64,000 nt of DNA from Pseudoalteromonas luteoviolacea NCIMB 1944 (GTDB taxonomy: Bacteria; Pseudomonadota; Gammaproteobacteria; Enterobacterales; Alteromonadaceae). Below, piece by piece: positions 9,115 to 18,027 of the stretch (its first letter is position 1; each line of letters begins with the position of its first letter). Where the stretch lies: positions 62,001-126,000 of the forward strand of contig NZ_AUXS01000075.1 in assembly GCF_001625565.1 (NCBI RefSeq), read 5' to 3'. The position numbers were made by a program, and so were the translations under genes. Below the pieces are notes generated by a model that made no database searches, was not told the DNA's origin, and saw nothing but the letters and a program-made list of their open reading frames with translations.

Positions 9115-9615
9115 ATGAGTTCCAGCATGTATAAATTTAAATTTGTAGCACTTGTGCTATGCCTTTCAGTTATTTTTGGCTTTCAAAGTCCAGTAAGCGC
9201 AACACAAAGCGCCGAGCGTCCGATGTTAAAAGTATACAAAACCCCGACATGTGGCTGTTGTACGAAGTGGTTAGCACATTTAACTCAGTTTAACGTATCT
9301 CACCAAATATATGATTTACCTAACTTAAGCGAGGTTAAACGCAAGTTGGGGATCCAAGCCCGTTATCAATCTTGTCATACTGGGGTGAGCGACAATGGTT
9401 ATGTTTTTGAAGGGCATATCCCAGCAAAGTTTATTAAACAGTTCTTATCTAATCCGATAGAAAATGCCATTGGGTTGTCTGTTCCGGCTATGCCGCTTGG
9501 TTCTCCGGGCATGGAAGTAGGGAAGCGTTTTAACCCATATCAAGTGTTGATACTAATGAAAGACGGCAGCAGTAAGGTATTTGCCACCGTGACTGAATAT
9601 AAGGAGCAGTTCTAA
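9115..9615 (+). CDS. DUF411 family periplasmic metal-binding protein
   Basis: This 166-residue protein has a signal peptide (a hydrophobic stretch ending VSATQS near residue 31) and a DUF411 domain. The diagnostic vicinal cysteines TCGCC lie near residue 46, followed later by a SCHTG motif and the G-IPA segment. DUF411 proteins sit in copper and silver resistance operons and are thought to bind metal in the periplasm. The gene lies just upstream of the CusB/CusA pair. The start is uncertain: an in-frame ATG four codons later is equally plausible, and neither has a strong ribosome-binding site. Confidence 0.85.
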   Translation: MSSSMYKFKFVALVLCLSVIFGFQSPVSATQSAERPMLKVYKTPTCGCCTKWLAHLTQFNVSHQIYDLPNLSEVKRKLGIQARYQSCHTGVSDNGYVFEGHIPAKFIKQFLSNPIENAIGLSVPAMPLGSPGMEVGKRFNPYQVLILMKDGSSKVFATVTEYKEQF

Positions 9616-9698
9616 TGGCCGTTATCTATGAGCAATGCATGCCATTTCCCAAACAGCAACCAAGTTTAATTAGCAAAGGTTTAGGAGGAGTACGATGA
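9615..9698 (+). CDS. Possible 27-codon coupling ORF or remnant between DUF411 gene and cusB
   Basis: A short frame starts with an ATG overlapping the DUF411 stop (TAATG) and ends with a TGA overlapping the first ATG of the adaptor gene. It contains the adaptor's AGGAGG-like ribosome-binding site. The overlap at both ends would couple translation across the operon. It may instead be the scar of a deleted gene, since many Cus operons carry an outer-membrane channel gene. The peptide has no recognisable feature and may not be functional. Confidence 0.25.
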   Translation: MAVIYEQCMPFPKQQPSLISKGLGGVR

Positions 9699-11422
9699 TG
9701 TCTTCTGCAATAAAAACGCTTTGTACGGCTATAATTGGGATTGCGATAGGCGGCCTATCGGCTACGTTATTTATGGAGGTACAACCGCTCAGTGATAAAG
9801 AAGCAACACCGGAAGGCGAGAAGAAGCCGCTTTATTGGGTGGCACCGATGGATGCAAATTATCGCCGTGACCAACCGGGAAAATCTCCGATGGGCATGGA
9901 CCTAGTGCCGGTTTATGACGAACCTCAAGGACAAGATGAGTTTGGCCCTGGCGTAGTAAAAATAGCTTCTCATGTGGTTAATAACTTAGGGGTGAGAACG
10001 GCGACCGTAAAGCGAAGCTCACTGCAAACCTCAGTAAGTACCGTGGGCTATGTTCAGTATGATGAACACGAGTTGGTGCATATCCATCCTCGTGTAGATG
10101 GTTGGGTAGATAATTTATACGTCAAAGCGATAGGTGATGAAGTCGAGCAAGGACAGGCTTTGTACGATTTATATTCTCCTGAATTGGTGAATGCTCAAAA
10201 AGAAATGCTCGTCGCGTTGAAGCAATCAGATCAGCAGCTGATAGATGCAGCGCGTAAGCGGCTTCGAGCACTTAAAATGTCAGTGGACTTCATTGAAAAG
10301 CTGATAAAGACCAAGCAAGTTCGTCAAACAGTTACATTTTACACACCGCAATCCGGCGTGGTTGAAAACCTTAAGATCCGCGAAGGTTACTATGTACAAC
10401 CTGGCACGACGATGATGAGCATAGGCAAGCTAGATCAGGTTTGGGTTGAAGCCGAAGTTTTTGAGCGCCAAGCTGCGATTATCAAACCCGGGCTACCAGT
10501 TACAATGGGGTTAGACTACTTACCAGGCAAGTCTTGGCTCGGCGAAGTAGATTACGTGTATCCCAGTTTAGACGCTCAAAACCGTACTTTGAGAGTTAGA
10601 CTCAAATTTGATAATCCAGGTTTAATACTCAAACCAAATATGTTTGCGCGCGTTGATATTGAAGCTGACCCAACACATGGGGTTTTAACGGTTCCGGCCA
10701 GTGCAGTGATCCGAACAGGCGCCCAAAATCGAGTTGTACTGGCGCTAGGCGACGGTCAGTTTAAATCCATTGAAATAGAAATTGGCAGAATTAATGATAC
10801 TGCTATTGAGGTAGTGTCAGGGTTGGCAGAAGGTGAAGAGGTGGTTACCTCCGCACAGTTTTTGATTGACTCAGAATCAAGTAAAACATCTGATTTCAAA
10901 AGAATGCAGTTTGAGGAGCGCCCCAAATCGGTTTGGATGCAAGGTGAAATAAATAGCGTGATGGTGTCGCATCGTAAAGTCAATATTACCCATGAACCCG
11001 TTGAGGTGTGGGACTGGCCTACCATGACCATGAATTTTAATGTTGCCAAAGCCGTTGAGATAGAAACTTTACAGTCTGGTCAGTTATTGCATTTTGAAGT
11101 CACGGAACAAGATAACGGCGGGTATGAAGTAACAGGTATTCATATAATGGCACAAGCTAAGACCCCGACGGCAACAGTAAAGGGGGTTATTAATCATGTG
11201 GATCAGAAAGGACGTATTTTGAATATCAGTCGAGAAGCCATCGATAAGTGGAATAGACCTGCGGCGACAATGGATTTTGTGGTGGCTGATACGCTTGAGT
11301 TCAAAGAATTCAATGTAGGTGATGAAATCTTATTTACCTTTGAAGTCAAAGATGACCTAGTCATTGTCGCCATACAGGTAGCAGACGATGAGCAAGTGCA
11401 TGATAGTCATGCACATCATTGA
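9695..11422 (+). CDS. cusB: CusB-type RND efflux adaptor with two C-terminal CusF-like domains
   Basis: This is the periplasmic adaptor of a heavy-metal RND pump (copper/silver). Of its 575 residues (E. coli CusB has about 407), the order is: an N-terminal anchor (about 7-28), a heavy-metal-binding domain (YWVAPMD to GMDLVPVY, about 48-75), hairpin, lipoyl and barrel domains (about 95-400), and two CusF-like barrels (about 410-485 and 490-565). The first CusF-like domain keeps the His, Trp and two Met expected for Cu(I)/Ag(I) (ITHEPVEVW, DWPTMTM). The second has Arg for His, Arg for Trp, and only one Met of the pair. The C-terminus ends in a His-rich tail. A strong AGGAGG ribosome-binding site precedes the start; cusA follows after 12 bases. 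Confidence 0.92.
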   Translation: MMSSAIKTLCTAIIGIAIGGLSATLFMEVQPLSDKEATPEGEKKPLYWVAPMDANYRRDQPGKSPMGMDLVPVYDEPQGQDEFGPGVVKIASHVVNNLGVRTATVKRSSLQTSVSTVGYVQYDEHELVHIHPRVDGWVDNLYVKAIGDEVEQGQALYDLYSPELVNAQKEMLVALKQSDQQLIDAARKRLRALKMSVDFIEKLIKTKQVRQTVTFYTPQSGVVENLKIREGYYVQPGTTMMSIGKLDQVWVEAEVFERQAAIIKPGLPVTMGLDYLPGKSWLGEVDYVYPSLDAQNRTLRVRLKFDNPGLILKPNMFARVDIEADPTHGVLTVPASAVIRTGAQNRVVLALGDGQFKSIEIEIGRINDTAIEVVSGLAEGEEVVTSAQFLIDSESSKTSDFKRMQFEERPKSVWMQGEINSVMVSHRKVNITHEPVEVWDWPTMTMNFNVAKAVEIETLQSGQLLHFEVTEQDNGGYEVTGIHIMAQAKTPTATVKGVINHVDQKGRILNISREAIDKWNRPAATMDFVVADTLEFKEFNVGDEILFTFEVKDDLVIVAIQVADDEQVHDSHAHH

Positions 11423-11434
11423 TAGGAGCCGAGC

Positions 11435-14400
11435 GTGATTGAATCAATTATCAAATGGTCTGTAAACAATCGCTTGTTGGTGGTGCTGATGACACTAGTG
11501 TTGACGTTTGGCGGGATCTATTCGCTAAAACATACGCCTGTCGATGCGATCCCTGACTTATCTGATGTGCAGGTGATTATCAAAACCAGTTATCCAGGTC
11601 AGGCACCGAAGGTGGTGCAAGATCAGGTAACCTTTCCGCTCAGTACAGCGATGTTGTCGGTTCCCGGCGCTAAAACTGTGCGTGGCTTTTCCTTTTTTGG
11701 CGATTCTTATGTCTATATTATTTTTGACGACGACACCGACCTTTACTGGGCGCGAAGCCGAGTTCTTGAATACTTGAATCAAGCCGCTGCCAGTTTACCT
11801 GACTCAGCAAAACCACAGCTTGGCCCCGATGCTACTGGGGTTGGTTGGATCTATATGTATGCGCTGACTGATAGTTCAGGAAAGCACGACCTTAGCCAGC
11901 TGCGCAGTATCCAGGATTGGTTTTTAAAGTATGAACTGCAGACGGTATCAGGGGTGTCTGAAGTCGCCACCGTAGGTGGGATGGTAAGGCAGTATCAAGT
12001 AGAAATAGACCCAAACAAACTGAGAGCATATGACATCCCTTTGAGCTTAATTGAAATAGCACTCAAGCAGGGTAACCAAGAAACGGGGGCTTCGGTAATC
12101 GAATTGGCAGAAGCCGAGTATATGGTGACTGCTACCGGGTATATAGGTTCGATCAGGGATATTGAGCAAATCCCGTTGGGTGTCAGTATTAAAGGTACCC
12201 CACTGACAATTGGGCAAGTCGCACAAGTGCGTTTGGGGCCGCAAATGCGCCGAGGTGTTGCAGAGCTTAACGGTGAAGGCGAAGTCGTTGGTGGAATTGT
12301 AGTGATGCGTTCAGGAGAAAATGCACAGGCGACCATCGAGGGGGTTAAAGAAAAACTACAGTCGTTGAAGCAGTCTTTACCAAAGGGTGTAAAAATAGTG
12401 CCTGTTTACGATCGCTCTCAGCTAATTGAGGCGGCAGTTGATAACTTATGGCAAAAATTGACGGAAGAGTTAATTGTCGTGGCTGTGATCTGCGTGGTTT
12501 TTTTATTCCACCTAAGGTCGTCTATTGTGGCGGTGATCTCATTGCCACTCGGAATACTGGCTTCTTTTATCATCATGCACCTTCAGGGAATAAACGCCAA
12601 TATCATGTCATTGGGAGGTATTGCCATAGCGATCGGCGCCATGACTGACGGGGCGATTGTGATGATTGAAAATATGCATAAACATATGGAAAAAACGCCA
12701 CTGACTGATGAAAACCGCTGGGAAATAGTTACCAAGTCAGCATCAGAAGTGGGCCCTGCATTGTTTTTTAGTTTGTTGATAATTACCGTTTCATTTTTAC
12801 CTGTATTTATATTGGAAGCTCAGGAAGGGCGAATGTTTGAACCGCTTGCCTATACAAAAACGTATGCTATGGCTGCATCGGCTGGGTTAGCTATTACCTT
12901 GGTGCCTGTGCTCATGGGGTACTTCATTCGCGGTAAGGTACTTTCAGAAAAGAAGAATCCTATAAATCGCATGTTAATAGCCCTGTATATGCCCGTACTA
13001 AAGCAGGTGATGCGATTTCCTAAAAGCACCATTCTATTAGCGGTTGTGGTATCTGTTGTGGGCTTTTATCCGGTGAGTAAAATCGGCAGCGAGTTTATGC
13101 CACCACTAGATGAAGGCGACTTAATGTACATGCCCACGACCTACCCGGGAATATCGATTGGCAAAGCGCGTGAGTTATTGCAGCAAACTGACAAATTGAT
13201 CCGCACAGTACCTGAGGTAGAGAATGTTTTTGGTAAAGTAGGGCGTGCAGAAACTGCAACAGATCCGGCACCGCTCACTATGATTGAAACCTTTATTCAA
13301 TTGAAGCCTAAATCGCAATGGCGCGAAGGTGTGACCACAGAGAGCTTGCAAGCTGAACTAGATAGCCTCGTTAAATTCCCTGGGCTGACGAATGCGTGGG
13401 TAATGCCAATTAAAACGCGGATAGATATGTTGGCAACTGGGATTAAAACCCCTGTTGGTATCAAAGTCGCAGGTCCAGATCTTGCGGTCATTCAAGATAT
13501 TGGTCAGCAAATTGAACGTATTTTACCCGCAGTTGCCGGAACCGCGTCGGTGTACTCTGAGCGAGTTGCTGGTGGCCGATATATTAAGGTGGATATTTCC
13601 CGAGTGCAGGCCAGTCGTTTTGGATTAAATATTGCCGATGTTCAGCAAGTGGTATCGACTGCGATTGGAGGCGCTGTTGTGACACAAACTATCGAGGGGC
13701 AGGAGCGTTACCCTATTAATATTCGCTATCCACAACATTACCGCGACTCACCGGAAAAGCTCGCCATGTTGCCTGTGATCACGCCATCAGGAAAACACAT
13801 TACGTTAGGTGACGTCGCTGAGGTTTATATTGATACCGGACCTGCGAGTATAAAAAGTGAAAATGCGCGTTTGAATGGGTGGACATATATCGATATTGAC
13901 GGAATTGATGTCGGCACTTATGTACGAAATGCAAAGGCTTATTTATCGACAGAACTTGATCTACCTGCTGGTTATTCGATTATTTGGGCTGGTCAATATG
14001 AGTATATGGAAAGAGCAAAAGCAAAGCTTTCATATGTATTGCCTCTCACGCTCGCAATCATTGTGATTTTACTTTATTTGAATTTTAAAGCACTAAGAGA
14101 GGTGATGTTGATACTGATAACCCTGCCTATGGCCATGATTGGTGGAATATGGTTAATGTATTGGGAAGGGTTTAATTTCTCGGTGGCTGTGGGGGTTGGC
14201 TTCATTGCGCTTGCCGGCGTTGCAGTAGAGATAGGCGTGATCATGTTGGTCTATCTCAACCAAGCACTCAAAGATCTCAAAGAAAACGCGCAAAATAACG
14301 CCACCGTTATTTCAGATACAGACTATATGAATGCGCTAATTTATGGGGCCGGGTTGAGAGTTAGGCCTGTTATGATGACGGTTACAACCATTATTGTTGG

Positions 14401-14587
14401 GTTACTACCAATATTATATGGAACTGGAACGGGTTCTGAAGTGATGAGCCGTATTGCCGCGCCTTTAGTAGGCGGTATGACAAGCGCTGTTGTACTTACG
14501 CTTATTGTCCTGCCCGCCTTTTATAGCCTTTTGAAGCGCCAAGATATTGTAAAGTTTAATCAAAGTATTGCTATTAATAACGGCTAA
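11435..14587 (+). CDS. cusA: CusA-type heavy-metal RND efflux pump
   Basis: This is the inner-membrane proton-driven pump of a copper/silver tripartite efflux complex. It has 1050 residues, normal for the HME-RND family, with the N-terminal TPVDAIPDLSDVQV signature. Twelve predicted membrane helices lie in two sets (around residues 10-30, 340-540 and 870-1040), and the methionine-containing region MPIKTRIDMLATGIKTPVG lies in the porter cleft around residue 650. Charged helix residues of the proton relay (AIGAMTDGAIVMIEN) are present. It ends the operon, with a terminator after it. No outer-membrane channel (CusC) is encoded here, so a TolC-type protein from elsewhere must complete the complex. 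Confidence 0.96.
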   Translation: MIESIIKWSVNNRLLVVLMTLVLTFGGIYSLKHTPVDAIPDLSDVQVIIKTSYPGQAPKVVQDQVTFPLSTAMLSVPGAKTVRGFSFFGDSYVYIIFDDDTDLYWARSRVLEYLNQAAASLPDSAKPQLGPDATGVGWIYMYALTDSSGKHDLSQLRSIQDWFLKYELQTVSGVSEVATVGGMVRQYQVEIDPNKLRAYDIPLSLIEIALKQGNQETGASVIELAEAEYMVTATGYIGSIRDIEQIPLGVSIKGTPLTIGQVAQVRLGPQMRRGVAELNGEGEVVGGIVVMRSGENAQATIEGVKEKLQSLKQSLPKGVKIVPVYDRSQLIEAAVDNLWQKLTEELIVVAVICVVFLFHLRSSIVAVISLPLGILASFIIMHLQGINANIMSLGGIAIAIGAMTDGAIVMIENMHKHMEKTPLTDENRWEIVTKSASEVGPALFFSLLIITVSFLPVFILEAQEGRMFEPLAYTKTYAMAASAGLAITLVPVLMGYFIRGKVLSEKKNPINRMLIALYMPVLKQVMRFPKSTILLAVVVSVVGFYPVSKIGSEFMPPLDEGDLMYMPTTYPGISIGKARELLQQTDKLIRTVPEVENVFGKVGRAETATDPAPLTMIETFIQLKPKSQWREGVTTESLQAELDSLVKFPGLTNAWVMPIKTRIDMLATGIKTPVGIKVAGPDLAVIQDIGQQIERILPAVAGTASVYSERVAGGRYIKVDISRVQASRFGLNIADVQQVVSTAIGGAVVTQTIEGQERYPINIRYPQHYRDSPEKLAMLPVITPSGKHITLGDVAEVYIDTGPASIKSENARLNGWTYIDIDGIDVGTYVRNAKAYLSTELDLPAGYSIIWAGQYEYMERAKAKLSYVLPLTLAIIVILLYLNFKALREVMLILITLPMAMIGGIWLMYWEGFNFSVAVGVGFIALAGVAVEIGVIMLVYLNQALKDLKENAQNNATVISDTDYMNALIYGAGLRVRPVMMTVTTIIVGLLPILYGTGTGSEVMSRIAAPLVGGMTSAVVLTLIVLPAFYSLLKRQDIVKFNQSIAINNG

Positions 14588-14601
14588 TTGGGTGTTTAAC
14601 T

Positions 14602-14639
14602 TAAAGAAGCAATGTTCAAATGAACCTTGCTTCTTTTTT
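14602..14639. terminator. Bidirectional terminator between cusA and the peptide gene
   Basis: A stem of AAGAAGCAA paired with TTGCTTCTT, with an inner GTTCA/TGAAC stem, is followed by a six-base T run on the plus strand and preceded by A on the other side. It sits between convergent genes. Confidence 0.85.
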
Positions 14640-14646
14640 GACGTCG

Positions 14647-14841
14647 TTACGACGCGACAGGGCAATCTTGCTCCCTTGCCGTGAAGCAGCCACTGTTGTG
14701 TACCGCATTGATACATGTTCCTTGACCTACTGTAGGACACAAGTCAGGTTCACCACCAGCAACAAAGTTTGTAACTTTTGGTTGTAGTGCTTTATCACTA
14801 GATAGTTTTTTTAGGGGGGTTTTCTTGATTGTAAGCTTCAT
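14647..14841 (-). CDS. RiPP-like precursor peptide with double-glycine leader and Cys-rich core
   Basis: The 64-residue peptide has a basic leader (MKLTIKKTPLKKLSSDKAL) ending in a VAGG double-glycine site at about residues 27-30. A core of about 34 residues follows, with four Cys and several Ser/Thr (CPTVGQGTC, SGC, DCPVAS). The layout resembles the class I lanthipeptide-like 'natural product precursor' peptides seen in Pseudoalteromonas. A good ribosome-binding site (AAGGA, 6 bases before the ATG on the minus strand) and its own flanking terminator support expression. No modification enzyme or peptidase-transporter lies nearby, so if it is a real precursor it is an orphan served in trans. 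A small disulfide-rich secreted peptide is the alternative. Confidence 0.6.
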   Translation of the reverse strand: MKLTIKKTPLKKLSSDKALQPKVTNFVAGGEPDLCPTVGQGTCINAVHNSGCFTAREQDCPVAS

Positions 14842-15041
14842 AATTTTCCTTATATATATTGATTAAAGCAAATCTAAGCTAGCAAGAAAAAGTACACAAA
14901 TGAACTGCCATTATTTTCAGTGTACGTGTGAGGGTCTTGAGGCACTCGTTGTATTTATCACGCCAGCAATGATGGTTTAGCGTCAACTGGCAGTGTATGA
15001 TATGACACAGTTGATTTTAGTAGAGTGATAGGGTTACGTTA

Positions 15042-15893
15042 ATGAAGCAATATTTAGACTTATGTCAGCGCATTGTCGATGAGGGCAAGTGGGTTGAAAA
15101 TAAAAGAACAGGTAAAAGATGCCTGACGGTGATTAATGCTGATTTGACCTATCACGTCGATAAAAATGAGTTTCCGCTAGATACGACTAGGAAAAGTTTT
15201 TGGAAGGCCGCAATTGCAGAGTTACTGGGTTACCTACGAGGTTATGACAGTGCGGCACAATTTCGAGAAATTGGCTGCAACACATGGAATGCCAACGCAA
15301 ACGAAAACCAAGACTGGCTCAATAATCCGAACCGTAAAGGGGAAGATGACATGGGGTTTGTTTATGGTGCTGTTGCCAGAAACTTCCCAAAGCCAGATGG
15401 TGGGAGTGTCGATCTAATCAAACAAGTGATAGACGATTTGTCTAAAGGAATAGATAATAGAGGTGAAATTATCACTTTTTATCATCCAGGCTCATTCCAT
15501 TTAGGCTGTTTACGCCCTTGTATGTTTCAGCATCAATTTTCCATATTAGATGGCGTATTGTATTTGAATAGCTACCAGCGTAGCCAAGATGTACCACTAG
15601 GCGGCAATTTTAATGCGATCCAAGTATTTACCTTGCTTAAACTGGTTGCTCAGATAACAGGCCTTGAAGCTGGTAAGGCATTTCATAAGATTGTGAATGC
15701 GCATATTTATGAAGATCAACTTGAGTTAATGCGCGATGTACAATTAAAACGAACACCATTTGCTTCACCGCAATTGCATATCAATCCTGATATCAAGAGC
15801 TTTGAAGATTTAGAGACTTGGGTAACTTTGGATGACTTCGAAGTGACTAACTATCAGCATCATGATGCCATTCAATATCCATTTTCAGTTTAA
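15042..15893 (+). CDS. thyA: Thymidylate synthase
   Basis: ThyA methylates dUMP to dTMP using methylenetetrahydrofolate. The 283-residue protein carries the nucleophilic Cys160 in the LRPC motif, the RSQDVPLGGNFN dUMP-binding segment (around residues 180-191) and the NAHIYEDQ motif near residue 225. It belongs to the variant with a YDSAAQFR insertion that is common in Alteromonadales and related marine bacteria. It is not followed by folA here and appears monocistronic. A possible hairpin terminator lies 15 bases after the stop. Confidence 0.96.
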   Translation: MKQYLDLCQRIVDEGKWVENKRTGKRCLTVINADLTYHVDKNEFPLDTTRKSFWKAAIAELLGYLRGYDSAAQFREIGCNTWNANANENQDWLNNPNRKGEDDMGFVYGAVARNFPKPDGGSVDLIKQVIDDLSKGIDNRGEIITFYHPGSFHLGCLRPCMFQHQFSILDGVLYLNSYQRSQDVPLGGNFNAIQVFTLLKLVAQITGLEAGKAFHKIVNAHIYEDQLELMRDVQLKRTPFASPQLHINPDIKSFEDLETWVTLDDFEVTNYQHHDAIQYPFSV

Positions 15894-15907
15894 ACTCTGA
15901 GCAGGTT

Positions 15908-15936
15908 AGGGCTAGATAAATTTTATCAGGCCCTAT
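15908..15936 (+). terminator. Possible terminator after thyA
   Basis: An imperfect inverted repeat pairs AGGGCTAGATAAA with TTTATCAGGCCCT. A T run occurs only about 12 bases later, so it is a weak candidate. Confidence 0.4.
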
Positions 15937-16128
15937 TTGTCCCTTTTTTGCATGTCATTCTTTTGTATTGCTCCAATTTTAATTGAAATCAGGCTTTTTG
16001 TTCTTTTTTTGCTCAAAAACTAAGGTTTTTATCCGATTTATTGGACAAACCAGTCTTTTTTAGTCAGTCTAACGCCTTAGCTAAGTAGTAAATCGCGTCT
16101 ATAAATTTGTTAAGGTGGAATGTGCTGT

Positions 16129-16773
16129 ATGCCTACCAAGCTTTGGTTATCAACTTCACTTACAGTGTTAATCTCACTGTGCTTAATCGGCTGTGCAAAT
16201 TCAACCCAGACATTTGAAGAAAAAGTGGCTCAGCAAGAAGCGATACACGCCCATAAAGCTTTGGTTTCCTCGTATGAAGAAAATAAGGCCAGTATTGAGC
16301 GTTTGGCAAAAATGGAAGGTGACTTGACCCAGTTACTTAAATTGCTCTCTACACAGGCAGAAGTTCCTGATGTACATAGTTACTTGCAGCCCACTCAACC
16401 GGTGGTTAAACACGCGGTTAAGTCTGACTCGACAAAAGAGTCGTTTGCCGAAACGCACGATGTACCTCTGGTGAGTGTGACGGATCAAACCGAGAAAAGG
16501 TTGCAGATCCCTGATTTCGTGGTAGGAATTCATTTAAAGCGAGATGCAGCATTGTCACAAGCACAGCAGGTCCAGGCACGGATCAATATAATCAGGCAAA
16601 GCTATCCACTCGTATTTAATGGTGTCAATGCTCATATTATTGAGCCTCACCAAGACAGGAAATTATTTTTTGTCACTGCATACGGCTTTAGTTCTCGACA
16701 AGAGGCAAGCGTATTTTGTAAAGCGATATCTAGGGTCACTAGACATTGCTCTGAACTTAAAAATTATATATAA
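16129..16773 (+). CDS. Lipoprotein with SPOR-like C-terminal region, upstream of pilus operon
   Basis: The 214-residue protein has a lipoprotein signal (hydrophobic segment then LIGC near residue 19). I prefer the ATG at 16129 over the in-frame ATG at 16120 because the AAGGTGG ribosome-binding site is only one base from the earlier one and about ten from this one. The middle is a helical, probably coiled region. The last 85 residues (VVGIHLKRDAAL to CSELKNYI) have the length and beta-alpha rhythm of a SPOR or SPOR-like repeat domain, with two Cys late in the domain. It lies 143 bases upstream of the pilin gene; the usher also ends in a SPOR-like stretch. Function unknown; outer-membrane anchoring of the pilus system is speculative. 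Confidence 0.6.
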   Translation: MPTKLWLSTSLTVLISLCLIGCANSTQTFEEKVAQQEAIHAHKALVSSYEENKASIERLAKMEGDLTQLLKLLSTQAEVPDVHSYLQPTQPVVKHAVKSDSTKESFAETHDVPLVSVTDQTEKRLQIPDFVVGIHLKRDAALSQAQQVQARINIIRQSYPLVFNGVNAHIIEPHQDRKLFFVTAYGFSSRQEASVFCKAISRVTRHCSELKNYI

Positions 16774-16916
16774 ATGTATAAATATAGGGACTGATTTTAT
16801 ACCTATCGGGCAGTACGTGTAAGCTTGTTTTAGAGCTATCACTCAGAATAAGCCATCGCGAGATAACTAATTTTAATCACGCTTTATTTATGTTGTGATT
16901 TGTATAGGATAAAAGT

Positions 16917-17513
16917 ATGAAAAATAACTTAAAACAGCTAGGTTTAATGACAGCGATAGCTGTATTACCATTTGCTTCTTTCAGTGCGCAAAAAGCGACA
17001 TTTGATGCCAAAGTGAAAGTTAAAAATGCGTTTCAACTGGTCAAAAACAATGACTTAGACTTTGGTACAATTCGAGCTGTGGCTGATAATACAGGTACCG
17101 ATACTGCCTCATTGACGATCCCTGCTGATACGACACAAACGCCGACAGTTGCTTCCACTAATGTGAGTAATGCTGAGATTGCCATTATTTCAGCTGGTAG
17201 CCCGGCTCAATTCCAAATTTCCGGTGTTGTGCCTTTTGCGACTTTGTCTATTACCGATCCTGTTGAGACCGATGTTTCATTGGCTGCAGGTAGTGGCAGT
17301 GGCGCTGCTGGATTTAAGCTTGGTTCATTTACATATTACATCGAAACGGGGGCGTCGAACTCGACTCCTGTTGTTGGTAAGCAAATTCAAGTAAACGAAA
17401 ATGGTGAGGCTGTTTTTAATATTGGCGCAACCTTATCAACAACGACGGGTAACTCTGCTAATTACCTAGATGGGGATTATATTGGCACTTTCACACTGGA
17501 AGTGAGTTACTAA
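16917..17513 (+). CDS. DUF4402 fimbrial major subunit candidate
   Basis: This 198-residue secreted protein has a signal peptide (cleavage near FSAQKA, residue 24) and a DUF4402 domain: the early strand KATFDAKVKVKNAFQL, the LDFGTIRAV motif, a Ser/Thr-rich middle and a C-terminal GTFTLEVSY strand. DUF4402 proteins are pilin-like subunits of chaperone-usher systems. The terminal aromatic strand is the usual chaperone recognition motif. It is the first gene of the operon subunit-subunit-chaperone-usher and is probably the major pilin. Confidence 0.8.
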   Translation: MKNNLKQLGLMTAIAVLPFASFSAQKATFDAKVKVKNAFQLVKNNDLDFGTIRAVADNTGTDTASLTIPADTTQTPTVASTNVSNAEIAIISAGSPAQFQISGVVPFATLSITDPVETDVSLAAGSGSGAAGFKLGSFTYYIETGASNSTPVVGKQIQVNENGEAVFNIGATLSTTTGNSANYLDGDYIGTFTLEVSY

Positions 17514-17525
17514 AGGCTATTAGCT

Positions 17526-18023
17526 TTGTCGTTGCGCACAGTTTGTAAAAAACAGCATGCAAAAGGTAGCCTTCGCGCTGTATTGTTCGGGTTCTTATTG
17601 TTAATAAGTAACTCTGTTAGCAGCCGAACTGAGGTGATCACACCGTTGGATTTTGGCACAATCGTTATTGCTGATCACACCCAAGTTGGCCGTGTTCAAA
17701 TCGGCGCGAGTGGACATAATGTAACCAGCGGCCCTGTGCATTTGGTATCTGGAGGGCAAGCGGCAGAATTGCTTTTTTCTTCGTTACCTGCTTTACATAG
17801 TGTCACTGTTTCAACAAGTATTATCACGCCTATGCTTTCCCACAGCAATTTATACGTACAGGGAATAAACTTGGTGCAGCTAGAACATGTAGATAGACTA
17901 TTTAGTGACGCACAAGGCAACGCTTTATTGAAGGTGGGGGGAACCATTGAGATTGGAGCTCAATCTACCCAGTATCCAGACGGTACTTACCGTGTATGGG
18001 CAAATATAGAAGTAAGTTATTAG
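17526..18023 (+). CDS. DUF4402 fimbrial minor subunit
   Basis: This 165-residue protein is related to the preceding subunit, with LDFGTIVIAD replacing LDFGTIRAV and a C-terminal YRVWANIEVSY strand. The start is taken as TTG because AAGG is well spaced before it and no suitable ATG exists upstream. The N-terminus has a basic stretch and a hydrophobic segment (about residues 18-31) acting as a signal peptide. It lies 12 bases after the first subunit and 4 bases before the chaperone gene. It is probably a minor or tip subunit. Confidence 0.75.
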   Translation: MSLRTVCKKQHAKGSLRAVLFGFLLLISNSVSSRTEVITPLDFGTIVIADHTQVGRVQIGASGHNVTSGPVHLVSGGQAAELLFSSLPALHSVTVSTSIITPMLSHSNLYVQGINLVQLEHVDRLFSDAQGNALLKVGGTIEIGAQSTQYPDGTYRVWANIEVSY

Positions 18024-18027
18024 TTTT

